Shown: positions 36,320-44,333 of the stretch, piece by piece
How the letters are laid out: each line of letters opens with the position of its first letter
Position numbering within the stretch: the stretch's first letter is position 1
Assembly (NCBI RefSeq): GCF_001274635.1
Contig: NZ_LBGV01000001.1
Location: 3,472,001-3,536,000 of the forward strand
Direction: 5' to 3'
Origin: Persicobacter sp. CCB-QB2
GTDB lineage: Bacteria; Bacteroidota; Bacteroidia; Cytophagales; Cyclobacteriaceae
Length of the DNA stretch: 64,000 nt
Notes under the pieces: model-generated
The model's input: the letters and a program-made list of their open reading frames with translations, nothing else
Told to the model about the DNA's origin: nothing
Databases searched by the model: none
Position numbers and translations under genes: made by a program

Positions 36320-37342
36320 TTACCAATTTTTAAATGCTAAGACTTCATCGTGATAATCGAGGACTTCATCCTCCGTGAGCCCGAATTCATTGGCCAGTTT
36401 TGTCGGAATTTTATCCTCTGTATAATGGGAGTCCCAGTAGAGCTTTTCAAAAGCATAATACACTTTTTTGGCTTGCTCTGAAGGTACATTGTCAGGGGTC
36501 AGGCGTCCTACTTTTTCTTTGACTTCCAGGGCAGGCTTTTCTTCATCCGGCGTCCACTCCAGCTGTCCGTAAGTAAAGGGCCCATTGGCATCCCGCTCAT
36601 CAGCATAAGCTAAAATAATCACCTTATTCAGCCCTCTTTGCTCCTGATAGGCTTTTTCCTGGGTCTTTATCAAAGCATCAAATAAAGTGGCTTTCAGGGT
36701 GTCATAGCCAATGTTTTGATCCACCATAATGCGGGCTTCCACCTTTCCGGAACCCAGTGGGTTCCACTGTAACAATTGGAAAGTATCGGCCACGCCGTAT
36801 GGATTTTCAGCCACCTTTTTATTGGAATAGGTTTTGGTGACCGTGTTGCCATTATGGCTGGAGATGGAGGTGAAGTTATAATTGATATTATCCCAGGGTT
36901 TGGTGGCCACAAAATAGATCAACATGCCCAGTAAAACGATGCCCGCTGCAATCCGGCCCCGAAGGATGTCATTTTTATACTTTTCCTGCAGGCTGTCCGG
37001 TAGAGGTCCTCTTACCTTGCTTTGCTCATATTTTTCCTTCAGCTGATGAATACGGTTATCATATTCTTCCTCTGAAATAATGCCGTCATCCTTAAGGCCC
37101 TTCAATTCCGAAACCCGGGCCGACATATTTTGTAAGGGGTCCTGAGCAGCTCTTTCTCTTTCAAACTGCATCTCCATTTTGCGCAGTTTTGACTCCCGCA
37201 GCAATGCCACTACAAGCAAACCGATGAGCGGTGTGGTAATAAGAGCAAGTAAAAATGCTTTCACCCCTGAGCGGCCTTTGGTGGTAGCGAAATACGCCAC
37301 CAGAAAACATGCTATTAAATAAAATGCGGTACTAAATTCCAT
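36320..37342 (-). CDS. Membrane protein with SHOCT-like domain
   Basis: The 340-residue protein begins with two membrane helices (MEFSTAFYLIACFLVAYFAT and KAFLLALITTPLIGLLVVAL). A short SHOCT-type segment follows (LKGLKDDGIISEEEYDNRIH), then another helix (AAGIVLLGMLIYFVAT) and a soluble C-terminal domain with YADERDANGPFTYGQLEWTP. The C-terminal domain is not recognised. Its first 120 residues are clearly paralogous to the next gene upstream. SHOCT segments typically mediate oligomerisation; function is unknown. Confidence 0.78.
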   Translation of the reverse strand: MEFSTAFYLIACFLVAYFATTKGRSGVKAFLLALITTPLIGLLVVALLRESKLRKMEMQFERERAAQDPLQNMSARVSELKGLKDDGIISEEEYDNRIHQLKEKYEQSKVRGPLPDSLQEKYKNDILRGRIAAGIVLLGMLIYFVATKPWDNINYNFTSISSHNGNTVTKTYSNKKVAENPYGVADTFQLLQWNPLGSGKVEARIMVDQNIGYDTLKATLFDALIKTQEKAYQEQRGLNKVIILAYADERDANGPFTYGQLEWTPDEEKPALEVKEKVGRLTPDNVPSEQAKKVYYAFEKLYWDSHYTEDKIPTKLANEFGLTEDEVLDYHDEVLAFKNW

Positions 37343-37366
37343 AGATTAGGTTAGGGTTGATATTTT

Positions 37367-37687
37367 TTAGTAGCTGGCGTGAAAATAATTTTTTCTCAGC
37401 TTCGAAATTTGGTGTTGGTACTCTTGTTCTGATAAAACACCTTCCTGTTTTAGAAATTGCAGGTTTCGGATTTTATCCGTAAGCGATGGCCTTTTACAGC
37501 CATGTTCATAATGGTAACGGTTAATTTTTACCGAAAGGCTTTCCTCCAGGAGCAAAACTACGATAAAACCCACTAATGGAGTAAAAATTAAGGACACTAA
37601 AAAAGCTTTCAAAGAAGATCTGCCTTTATTTTGAGCGTAAATGGCGACTAACAGGCAAAAGGTTAAGTAGGACAGCGTAGATAGCAT
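37367..37687 (-). CDS. Short SHOCT-like membrane protein, paralogue of its neighbour
   Basis: The 106 residues (MLSTLSYLTFCLLVAIYAQN start) match the first third of the adjacent 340-aa protein: QNKGRSSLKAFLVSLIFTPL corresponds to TKGRSGVKAFLLALITTPL, and NLQFLKQEGVLSEQEYQHQI to ELKGLKDDGIISEEEYDNRI. It stops after the SHOCT-like segment. The two genes are tandem (24 bp apart), so this looks like a partial duplication. I use ATG at 37687, because the longer upstream extension lacks the family start. Confidence 0.75.
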   Translation of the reverse strand: MLSTLSYLTFCLLVAIYAQNKGRSSLKAFLVSLIFTPLVGFIVVLLLEESLSVKINRYHYEHGCKRPSLTDKIRNLQFLKQEGVLSEQEYQHQISKLRKNYFHASY

Positions 37688-37878
37688 AGTCGAAAAATTA
37701 TATGGTAAAATCTTTCTTCTATAAATCCAAAGCCTGTGCCAAAGCGAGAACAAATGATAAAATCGGCCTCGGGATTGACACAGGGCATTTTTTATTTTAA
37801 ATTCAGGGAAACAAACATTAAGCCGTTCAGCGTACGGTTGTTCGTACTGTCCGATGGTGAACAGTCAGCTTTTCTTTT

Positions 37879-38082
37879 ATGTCAGTCATCTTTATTCTAA
37901 TTTCCATCAGTATTCTGGTGGCGATCATTTTCCTTGCCGCCTTTTTCTGGTCGGTGAAATCCGGGCAATATGAAGACACCGTCTCTCCCGGAGTGCGTAT
38001 CCTTTTTGAGGAAAGGAAATCGGAAGAAAAGCAACCAGCATCCCAGGCAGAGGAGCAAGATACTGATCAAACAAAAAACTAG
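37879..38082 (+). CDS. ccoS: Cbb3-type oxidase assembly protein CcoS
   Basis: A 67-residue single-pass membrane protein. MSVIFILISISILVAIIFLA forms the helix, followed by the family signature FFWSVKSGQYEDTVSPGVRI and LFEE. CcoS is needed for haem and copper insertion into cbb3 oxidases. The charged tail is longer than average and may be poorly conserved. It normally follows ccoI directly. Here the SHOCT pair and repeats separate them, and mdh, not ccoN, lies downstream. Confidence 0.9.
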   Translation: MSVIFILISISILVAIIFLAAFFWSVKSGQYEDTVSPGVRILFEERKSEEKQPASQAEEQDTDQTKN

Positions 38083-38201
38083 GGTTATTATTATCTTTTT
38101 CTTATTATTGATAACAAAAAAGGTAGAAATAATGAGATTATTTAGGGTGAAATGATGATGAAGATCACCCCATCAATTTTTTATAAATGGCCCTCGTTTG
38201 A

Positions 38202-38209
38202 TACATTTG
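38202..38209 (+). promoter_or_regulatory. Possible -7 element of the mdh promoter
   Basis: TACATTTG fits the TAnnTTTG consensus 45 bp before the mdh start. No clear TTG at -33 was found, so this is tentative. Confidence 0.4.
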
Positions 38210-38253
38210 TTATAAACGAAAGGACTTATTTTTTAGCTTAAAATAAAAAATCC

Positions 38254-39186
38254 ATGAAAGTAACAGTTGTTGGTGCAGGAGCAGTAGGTGCTTCTTGTGC
38301 AGAGTATATCGCAATTAAAGATTTCGCTGATGAAATCGTATTGGTAGACATCAAAGAAGGTTTTGCTGAAGGTAAAGCGATGGATTTGATGCAAACTGCT
38401 TCTTTGAACGGTTTCGATTCTACCATCACCGGAACTACCGGCGATTACTCCAAAACTGCAAATAGCGACGTAGCAGTAATTACCTCTGGTATTCCTCGTA
38501 AGCCAGGTATGACTCGTGAAGAGTTGATCGGCATTAACGCGGGTATCGTTAAGACTGTTTCTGAGAACTTGATCAAGTACTCTCCAAATGTGATCCTTAT
38601 TGTGGTTTCCAACCCAATGGATACCATGACTTATTTGGCCGCTAAAGCGACTGGCTTGCCAAAGAATCGTGTGATCGGTATGGGTGGTGCTTTGGATAGC
38701 GCTCGTTTCAAGTATCGTTTGGCAGAAGCTATTGACTGTCCACAGTCTGATATTTCTGCGATGGTAATTGGTGGCCACTCTGATGTTGGAATGGTTCCAT
38801 TGATCGAGAAAGCTACTCGTAACAGTGTACCTGTTGCTGAATTCTTAACAGAGGAAAAAGCAGCTGAAGTAGTGGAAGCTACGAAAGTAGGTGGTGCAAC
38901 ATTGACGAAATTGTTGGGTACTTCTGCCTGGTATGCGCCGGGTGCGGCAGTTTCTGAATTGGTTCGTGCCATTGCATTGGATTCTAAGAAAATGTTCCCA
39001 TGTTCTGCCTATTTGGAAGGCGAGTACGGTTTGAATGACATCTGTATCGGTGTACCAGTATTGATTGGTAAGAACGGTATTGAAAAAGTAGTGGAAATTG
39101 AGCTTTCAGAAGCTGAAAAAGCGAAATTGAATACTTCTGCAGAGGGTGTTTCTAAAACCAATGGTCTTTTGAGTGTAGAAGCTTAA
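38254..39186 (+). CDS. mdh: Malate dehydrogenase
   Basis: NAD-dependent TCA-cycle enzyme of 310 residues, LDH-like type. MKVTVVGAGAVGASCAEYIA is the dinucleotide loop. DVAVITSGIPRKPGMTREEL holds the substrate Arg residues, and the catalytic His is in VIGGHSDVGMVPL (near residue 174). Arg in the GIPRKPG loop, not Gln, favours malate over lactate. Codon use is strongly biased to a high-expression set, as in tpiA and rho. A strong terminator follows. Confidence 0.95.
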   Translation: MKVTVVGAGAVGASCAEYIAIKDFADEIVLVDIKEGFAEGKAMDLMQTASLNGFDSTITGTTGDYSKTANSDVAVITSGIPRKPGMTREELIGINAGIVKTVSENLIKYSPNVILIVVSNPMDTMTYLAAKATGLPKNRVIGMGGALDSARFKYRLAEAIDCPQSDISAMVIGGHSDVGMVPLIEKATRNSVPVAEFLTEEKAAEVVEATKVGGATLTKLLGTSAWYAPGAAVSELVRAIALDSKKMFPCSAYLEGEYGLNDICIGVPVLIGKNGIEKVVEIELSEAEKAKLNTSAEGVSKTNGLLSVEA

Positions 39187-39204
39187 TATTTGCCAAATTT
39201 TGAT

Positions 39205-39244
39205 ATAAAAAAAGCCGTCCTGATTTTTCGGGACGGCTTTTTTA
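39205..39244 (+). terminator. Terminator of mdh
   Basis: AAAAAAAGCCGTCC pairs with GGGACGGCTTTTTT, with a T run on both strands. Confidence 0.9.
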
Positions 39245-39291
39245 TGGGTTTTATTTTATAGAAGCTAAACATCATGGCTTTAGTCATCAGA

Positions 39292-39516
39292 TTTTAGCCT
39301 GATTCTTCCTGTTTAAATTCTCGTTTGGCTGCAAGGTGGGAAAAATGAAGGAATTATTCCTGTTTCGAGTTTTTTCTAACCCCGCAGTTAAATGAGGAGA
39401 AAGCAAGATTGTCCAAATTTGGGTTGATTAGAAAATCAGCAAAAATAACCTTAATGCATTGATGGTACATCCTTTGTGATGATCCGATAAATATGGCGGT
39501 GAATAATTCGGCTTAC
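39292..39516 (+). repeat. R1 dispersed element, copy 6
   Basis: The left end is ATTTTAGCCTG and the right end GAATAATTCGGCTTA. TA is found at 39295-39296 and 39514-39515. The core includes GCTGCAAGGTGGGAAAAATG. The right end forms the stop codon (39513-39515, TAA on the minus strand) of the MtfA-like gene. It fills most of the gap between convergent mdh and that gene. Confidence 0.85.
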
Positions 39517-40319
39517 GATTGCTCTAGCATACAGGCATTCACCTCTCTGGGATCCTGTTTTAATAATTTGCACATCATATCGTAAAGCTCCGGGGTGTGT
39601 GCATAAAACTGATGTGGACGCTCAAAAAACTCTTCAATCGCACAGGCAAAAAACTCATCATCATTGGTGCCGGCATAGGGGCGAAAGAATTGATCCCTTC
39701 CCTTCCGAATTTTATCAATCTGGGCAAAAGCCATGTCCTGATATTTACCATAGACTCTCCATCCTAAATAATGGTATTCATCATTGGCAATGCTGTTCTC
39801 CAGACAAAAGGCATGTGCCATTTCATGAAGGCCGGTGTTTCGGCCATCCCCCAGGTCCGCATTTCCACGCTCAAAGTGTTCCCATGACAAAATAATATGC
39901 CCGAAAGGGCTCACCTCTCCGGCATGGTACTGTCGGGTAATGCGGGAATAATAGGCCGTGGGATAAATCAGAATTTTCTCAAAATGGGAAAAGTAAATAT
40001 TGGGGAATCCGAAGGTGAGCTGAATGGCCGATGCGGAAATTTTGATCACCATCTCATCGGTAAGTTCCAGCCCTCTGGGGATGAAGGTCTTGAGGTAAAT
40101 AAATTGCTCTACCCGTTCTTTAAAATGCACTTTCTGCCCTTCCCGAAGGCACCGGTAGTAAGGCACTTCCTGCTTTAGTATCTGAAATTGAGCATCCGAT
40201 AGTTTGGGGGCGCTCCCCAACCGACCCTTGACCTCTGTTCTTAATTCCCTCAAATTGGGATGATATGCCCAATAAACAGCAAAAATAATTAGAAGAATAA
40301 TAAATATGGTGACCAACAT
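39513..40319 (-). CDS. MtfA-like zinc peptidase
   Basis: A 268-residue protein with an N-terminal membrane anchor (MLVTIFIILLIIFAVYWAYH) and an M90/MtfA domain. The zinc motif is NTGLHEMAHAFCLEN (HExxH, near residue 165), with further acidic ligand candidates in DDEFFACAIEEFFERPHQFY. In E. coli MtfA binds Mlc and is a peptidase; here the target is unknown. The stop codon is at the border of R1 copy 6. The protein looks complete. Confidence 0.85.
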   Translation of the reverse strand: MLVTIFIILLIIFAVYWAYHPNLRELRTEVKGRLGSAPKLSDAQFQILKQEVPYYRCLREGQKVHFKERVEQFIYLKTFIPRGLELTDEMVIKISASAIQLTFGFPNIYFSHFEKILIYPTAYYSRITRQYHAGEVSPFGHIILSWEHFERGNADLGDGRNTGLHEMAHAFCLENSIANDEYHYLGWRVYGKYQDMAFAQIDKIRKGRDQFFRPYAGTNDDEFFACAIEEFFERPHQFYAHTPELYDMMCKLLKQDPREVNACMLEQS

Positions 40320-40385
40320 AGAATGGAATTGTCTAGATAAAAATTAGATTAAAAAGTTAAAATGTTGAAGTATAAAAGTAATGAA

Positions 40386-41037
40386 TTCAACCGGATTATT
40401 CATGGATAAACCCTTGTTTAGCTGCTAGGGGGGTAAAATGAAGGGGTTTTTCCTAATTCAGGTTTTTTCCAACGAAGCAGATGAATGAGGAGAAAGCAAG
40501 TATAGCCCAATTGGGACTATTTGAAAATTAGAAAAGTCAATTGCTGTGTGTTGCTAACACGGCTTTTTCATAAAACTACAAATGGGCAAATAATAGGAAT
40601 TATCTAGCTCCCAATGAGGGTCTATTTGATTTGAGCGCTTGTTTATGAGTTAGCTTACTATCTTCTACAGTGTTGACTTTATGGTAAAAAATCTTCCACA
40701 TCAACAGTCCGGCCTTGATCAATGGGCGGATAGACAAAGGTTCTGCTGGCGACAAGAAGGCATCACAGCGACATTTTAGCAATATTTCACTAGTTTCCGG
40801 CCTTCTCCAAATGTCGCCTTGATGGATTCCGTCAGCAGGTTCTTTGTCCCGCCGACATTGATCACAAGCCTCGATTTTTTTGTTTCGTTTTTTATCAAGA
40901 AAAAATGAAAAAGAAACGATTGATTATTAAATATAATGGATTGAATGGTCGATCAGGCTTTTTATGAAAAAGCCCTGATGTTGCTAATGAGCTTGTTGGG
41001 GTGTTTTTCTGAATCTGGAGGTGAATAATTCGGCATT
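40386..41037 (+). repeat. R1 dispersed element, copy 7, expanded
   Basis: The left part (40386-40530) is a normal R1 core with GAAGCAGATGAATGAGGAG and AGCCCAATTGGGACT. The right end, GGTGAATAATTCGGCATTG, is at 41019-41037, so about 430 bp of extra sequence lies between them. That insert has a large imperfect inverted repeat and other hairpins. TA is not conserved at either end of this copy. It lies in a gap of almost 800 bp between trxA and the MtfA-like gene, in which I see no convincing gene. Confidence 0.75.
40711..40870. repeat. Large imperfect inverted repeat inside R1 copy 7
   Basis: Arms of about 65 bp (40711-40776 and 40809-40870) share, on folding, GCGACATTT/AAATGTCGC at the loop end, CTGCTG/CAGCAG, GACAAAG/CTTTGTC, and TTGATCAATG/CATTGATCA. 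The loop is about 32 nt. A T run follows at about 40874. It may be a large foldback element or a decayed structured RNA. A shorter hairpin, ATCAGG..CCTGAT, follows at 40951-40980. Confidence 0.65.
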
Positions 41038-41045
41038 GCCCAGAC

Positions 41046-41084
41046 ACAAAAAAACCACCCCAAATTGAGGTGGCTCCTTTTAAA
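41046..41084 (-). terminator. Terminator of trxA
   Basis: On the minus strand GCCACCTC pairs with GGGTGGTT around AATTTGG, followed by a T run. It lies 19 bp past the trxA stop. Confidence 0.85.
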
Positions 41085-41102
41085 TTTTTGTCGAAGTCTG
41101 AA

Positions 41103-41423
41103 TTACAGTTGAGCGTCCAATTTCGCTGCCAAAGCAGTTTTTGCGGCTACACCCACTTGCTTGTCTACTACTTCACCATTCTTGAATACCAACAAAGTTG
41201 GGATAGAACGAATACCGAACTGCGCAGGAGTTACTTGGTTAGCATCTACATCCATTTTTGCGATCACTGCTTTTCCTTCGTACTCACCAGCTAACTCTTC
41301 TACAACAGGACCAATCATTTTACATGGTCCACACCACTCTGCCCAAAAATCTACCAATACTGGCTGATCACCACTGATGATTTCCTGAAAGTTTGCGTCG
41401 GTAATTTCTAATGCTTTACCCAT
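41103..41423 (-). CDS. trxA: Thioredoxin
   Basis: A 106-residue cytosolic thiol-disulfide reductase. The active site is FWAEWCGPCKMIGPVVEELA (CGPC), followed by the conserved Asp in AKMDVDAN and the cis-Pro in IRSIPTLLVFKNGEVVD. The start MGKALEITDANFQ at 41423 matches the family length; the frame is open further upstream but with no family match. TATATTTG at 41490-41497 (minus) may be its -7 element. Reducing partners are not in the window. Confidence 0.95.
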   Translation of the reverse strand: MGKALEITDANFQEIISGDQPVLVDFWAEWCGPCKMIGPVVEELAGEYEGKAVIAKMDVDANQVTPAQFGIRSIPTLLVFKNGEVVDKQVGVAAKTALAAKLDAQL

Positions 41424-41489
41424 AGTTTTATGATTAATTAGGTTAGAACTTAAATTCCTTATCTTGAAATCAATTCCTAAAATTGTACA

Positions 41490-41497
41490 CAAATATA
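41490..41497 (-). promoter_or_regulatory. Possible -7 element of the trxA promoter
   Basis: TATATTTG on the minus strand fits TAnnTTTG, about 70 bp before the start codon. No clear -33 element was seen. Confidence 0.4.
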
Positions 41498-41827
41498 TCA
41501 ATTTTAGTTGCTGATTATAATGCTTTCCTACCTTCTATTACACAAACTGTTCCATAGCAGACAGTCGGTCGATATGTCATATTGTTCTATTTCAATACTT
41601 TGTAAAGAAAATATTCGCAACCTTAGACAGAAAGCGATGTCATTTTTGACAGTCCAAATATTGCCAAAAAGGCTGTAAAATTAAAGGTGCTACGGATACT
41701 CTTTCCTAATGCGGATATAAGTAGCTTTTATGATATTCTGATTATTTTATGGATAGGAGCAGGAGTGAAAATGAAAATAGGAAAAAAAGCAAACTTAAGG
41801 GCTTGTTAGTCAGTCACTTTTTTTCTT

Positions 41828-41859
41828 GCCACAAAAAATTCCATTAAATTTTTTGTGGC
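41828..41859 (+). promoter_or_regulatory. Perfect 13-bp-arm hairpin upstream of the ECF sigma gene
   Basis: GCCACAAAAAATT and AATTTTTTGTGGC are perfect complements around CCATTA, 70 bp before the sigma factor start. There is no T run after it, so it is not a standard terminator on this strand. It may be an operator or an RNA structure. The rest of the 507-bp trxA-sigma gap holds only A+T-rich sequence with no gene that I can support. Confidence 0.6.
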
Positions 41860-41929
41860 CATGCAACCTCTTTCCGAAATGCTGCATCAAGCTAGTGAAC
41901 CACCTTTTAAATATGACTGAAATTTACTG

Positions 41930-42508
41930 ATGTTTTTTCGCCTATCACCAAAATCTGATCAAGAGCGGATGCTCGACGGTTGCCGTAAAGGTGATCAGCT
42001 GCAGCAGCGTAAGCTCTATGAACAGTCGGCGCCGAAAATGCTGTCAGTATGTCGGCGATATATTGCCGATGAAATGGAGGCGGAATCCGTCATGGTGCAG
42101 GCATTTTTAAAAGTGTTTCAAAAAATAGACTCCTTCAAGGGAGAGGGAGATCTCGAAGCGTGGATACGGAAAATCATGGTGAACGAATCATTGATGTATT
42201 TGCGGAAAAATAAGCATTTGCAATTATTCGTGGAGGTGGAAGAAGTTCATCAATACGAATGGGTGGAAGGGGCGGACGCCAATCTGCATGCGGAGGCATT
42301 ACTCCAAATGATTCAGGAGCTGCCCAGTGGCTACCGGACGGTGTTTAACCTTTATGCGATTGAAGGGTATTCCCATCAGGAAATTGCTGAGCAGTTGAAT
42401 ATCAGTGTCAATACCTCGAAATCACAGCTCAGCAGAGCCAGAGCCATGTTGCAAAAAAAGTGTAAATCAACAGATCACCATCAAATAAGGGAAAATGGAA
42501 GCTTTTGA
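41930..42508 (+). CDS. ECF-type RNA polymerase sigma factor
   Basis: The 192 residues match sigma-70 ECF factors. Region 2 is YIADEMEAESVMVQAFLKVF with FKGEGDLEAWIRKIMVNESL (core and -10 binding). Region 4 is LPSGYRTVFNLYAIEGYSHQ and IAEQLNISVNTSKSQLSRAR (-35 recognition HTH). It overlaps the next gene by 14 bp, which is a predicted membrane anti-sigma factor. Such pairs respond to envelope signals. The regulon is unknown, but the outer-membrane protein two genes on is a likely member. Confidence 0.9.
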   Translation: MFFRLSPKSDQERMLDGCRKGDQLQQRKLYEQSAPKMLSVCRRYIADEMEAESVMVQAFLKVFQKIDSFKGEGDLEAWIRKIMVNESLMYLRKNKHLQLFVEVEEVHQYEWVEGADANLHAEALLQMIQELPSGYRTVFNLYAIEGYSHQEIAEQLNISVNTSKSQLSRARAMLQKKCKSTDHHQIRENGSF

Positions 42509-43130
42509 CCGTCAATTCAGGGAGAAACTATCCCAGCATAAAAGTGTTCCCTCGCCGGATGCATGGGAGCAAATAGCCGGCCAGCTGCCCCAGCAGCAAA
42601 AACGGGCTTTTGCCTACTGGCAGGTAGCGGCAGCAGTGCTGTTGTTGTTCGGTTTTTTTGCCACCGGATATTTTTATGGAGATTTGCTTTCTCCTGTTCC
42701 GAAATCACCGCTTGCGGTGGAGGAACATCAACCAGTGGAGCAAGTAAAAGAGGAAGTGGCGGATCAGTTGCCGGTGGCAGATATTGAACCTGTGACGGTG
42801 GTTCAAAGAAGCTCTAGCCCGGTGCAAATGCTTTCTTCCAAAGGGAAATCATTTACTTCGGAACCCAAAGCTTTACCTCAGATAAATATTGAAAAGGTGG
42901 AAATACCGGTATTTTTTGAAATTCCAGAGGAAGCCGCTCCTTTGTTAGCGGAGGCGGTGGTGGAAAAGCCGGTGCGCCCCAAAAGAAAGATAGAGGTGAC
43001 CATCACCTATGTCCCTAATGAGCAAACCACCATGGAAAAGGTAAAGGGTTTTATTGAATCCGGTACGGAAAAAATGGTGGAGGAACCTAAACTTTTAGCA
43101 AGACAATTTTCCAGAATAAGAACAAAATAA
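42495..43130 (+). CDS. Predicted membrane anti-sigma factor
   Basis: A 211-residue single-pass protein. The N-terminal cytoplasmic part, MEAFDRQFREKLSQHKSVPS and AWEQIAGQLP, resembles an anti-sigma start. The helix is WQVAAAVLLLFGFFATGYFY (near residue 42), and the rest is a proline- and glutamate-rich periplasmic tail. It lacks the zinc-type HxxxCxxC motif. It overlaps the sigma gene by 14 bp, supporting a partner role, but the assignment is by position and topology. Confidence 0.7.
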   Translation: MEAFDRQFREKLSQHKSVPSPDAWEQIAGQLPQQQKRAFAYWQVAAAVLLLFGFFATGYFYGDLLSPVPKSPLAVEEHQPVEQVKEEVADQLPVADIEPVTVVQRSSSPVQMLSSKGKSFTSEPKALPQINIEKVEIPVFFEIPEEAAPLLAEAVVEKPVRPKRKIEVTITYVPNEQTTMEKVKGFIESGTEKMVEEPKLLARQFSRIRTK

Positions 43131-43147
43131 TTGAAACCTATACAGTC

Positions 43148-44254
43148 ATGAATCAGATGCTACACGCGATTTGCACGTGGATGGCCATACTTTTGCCTTC
43201 ACTGCTTTGGGCTGCCGCCCCTATTAACGACGACGGAAGAGATACCCTTCGGATACAAACCAATGTTGGGGCGAATATTATGATTGAAGCCACCGACAAA
43301 GAGGCTTTGATGGAACTAAAAGCGCTGGATATTAATAAAATTCTGGAAGACATGGAGATGGTAACCGACTCGGTGGGGAATTCCAAAATTGTGATCAAAA
43401 AATCAGATGATACCTACATCAGAGAAGAAGAGCGAGAGATTTCTTTTGATACTCCCCTGGAGGACCACTCCGACAATGCCTTTCGTCAGCGTGCAAGAAA
43501 ATACAACTCCTCCGGGGAATATTTGAGTGATGAGGATACAGAAGGAGATAAACAGTATGGAATGAAATATGACTCCGATGAAGGCATGGAGGTGTATTGG
43601 GGAAATAAATACAAGTCCAGCTTTAAAAAGAGCAGAAGAAGATCTTCCGGTTATTTTGGAATGGATTTGGGGGTGAATAATTGGTTAGAAAACGGCCGTT
43701 CTCCCTCCGGAAATGCCCCTTATAATGTTCGCCCGTGGGGTTCCTGGTATGTCTCTTTAGGTGGAGGGTATTTATTAATGCTTTCCAACCACTTTGGGTT
43801 TGATATGGGCGGTGACATCAGCTGGTACAATTTCAAATTCCAGGATGATGATGTCCGCTTGGTGAAGGGGGAAGATCGTTTAATATTTGACACGGCGGAT
43901 CCTTCTATAAATTCCATCAAATCTAAACTTACCGTTCCCTATGTGAATGTAAAATTGGTGCCGACCTTTAAGATCGGTCCAAAACACAGAGGGATGACCA
44001 TCGGAGCCGGAGCTTATGCGGGTTATAGAATAGGCGGTTATACCAAAGTGAAACAAAAGATTGATGGTTCTACTCATAAGCCTAAAAATCATTCTGATTT
44101 CTATTTGAATAATTTCCGATATGGTGTCCGCTTTCAGCTAGGATGGGAGGAAGTACAATTCTATGCGAATTATGATCTGAATCCGATCTTCCAAACGGAT
44201 CACGCACCGGAATTAAACGCCTTCTCTTTAGGCATGACCTTCCAGATATTTTAA
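43148..44254 (+). CDS. Outer-membrane beta-barrel protein
   Basis: The 368-residue protein has a signal peptide (MLHAICTWMAILLPSLLWAA), then an acidic region of about 150 residues, and a C-terminal porin-like barrel from GYFGMDLGVNNWLENGRSPS to the terminal FSLGMTFQIF. Alternating aromatic strands such as FKIGPKHRGMTIGAGAYAGY are typical of PorT/OMP_b-brl families. The terminal Phe fits BAM targeting. It is 18 bp from the anti-sigma gene, so it is probably in the same operon and may be the envelope effector. Confidence 0.82.
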   Translation: MNQMLHAICTWMAILLPSLLWAAAPINDDGRDTLRIQTNVGANIMIEATDKEALMELKALDINKILEDMEMVTDSVGNSKIVIKKSDDTYIREEEREISFDTPLEDHSDNAFRQRARKYNSSGEYLSDEDTEGDKQYGMKYDSDEGMEVYWGNKYKSSFKKSRRRSSGYFGMDLGVNNWLENGRSPSGNAPYNVRPWGSWYVSLGGGYLLMLSNHFGFDMGGDISWYNFKFQDDDVRLVKGEDRLIFDTADPSINSIKSKLTVPYVNVKLVPTFKIGPKHRGMTIGAGAYAGYRIGGYTKVKQKIDGSTHKPKNHSDFYLNNFRYGVRFQLGWEEVQFYANYDLNPIFQTDHAPELNAFSLGMTFQIF

Positions 44255-44333
44255 TCTGAAAAATAATTATAGTCAAAAAAGTCATACCAGCGGTAGGGCT
44301 TTTTTTTTATCTTGACGGGAATAATTCAGTACT

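Noticed and set aside
40600..40782. 60-residue minus-strand frame in the expanded R1 copy 7
   Set aside because: No recognisable domain, and it overlaps the large inverted repeat. Probably chance.
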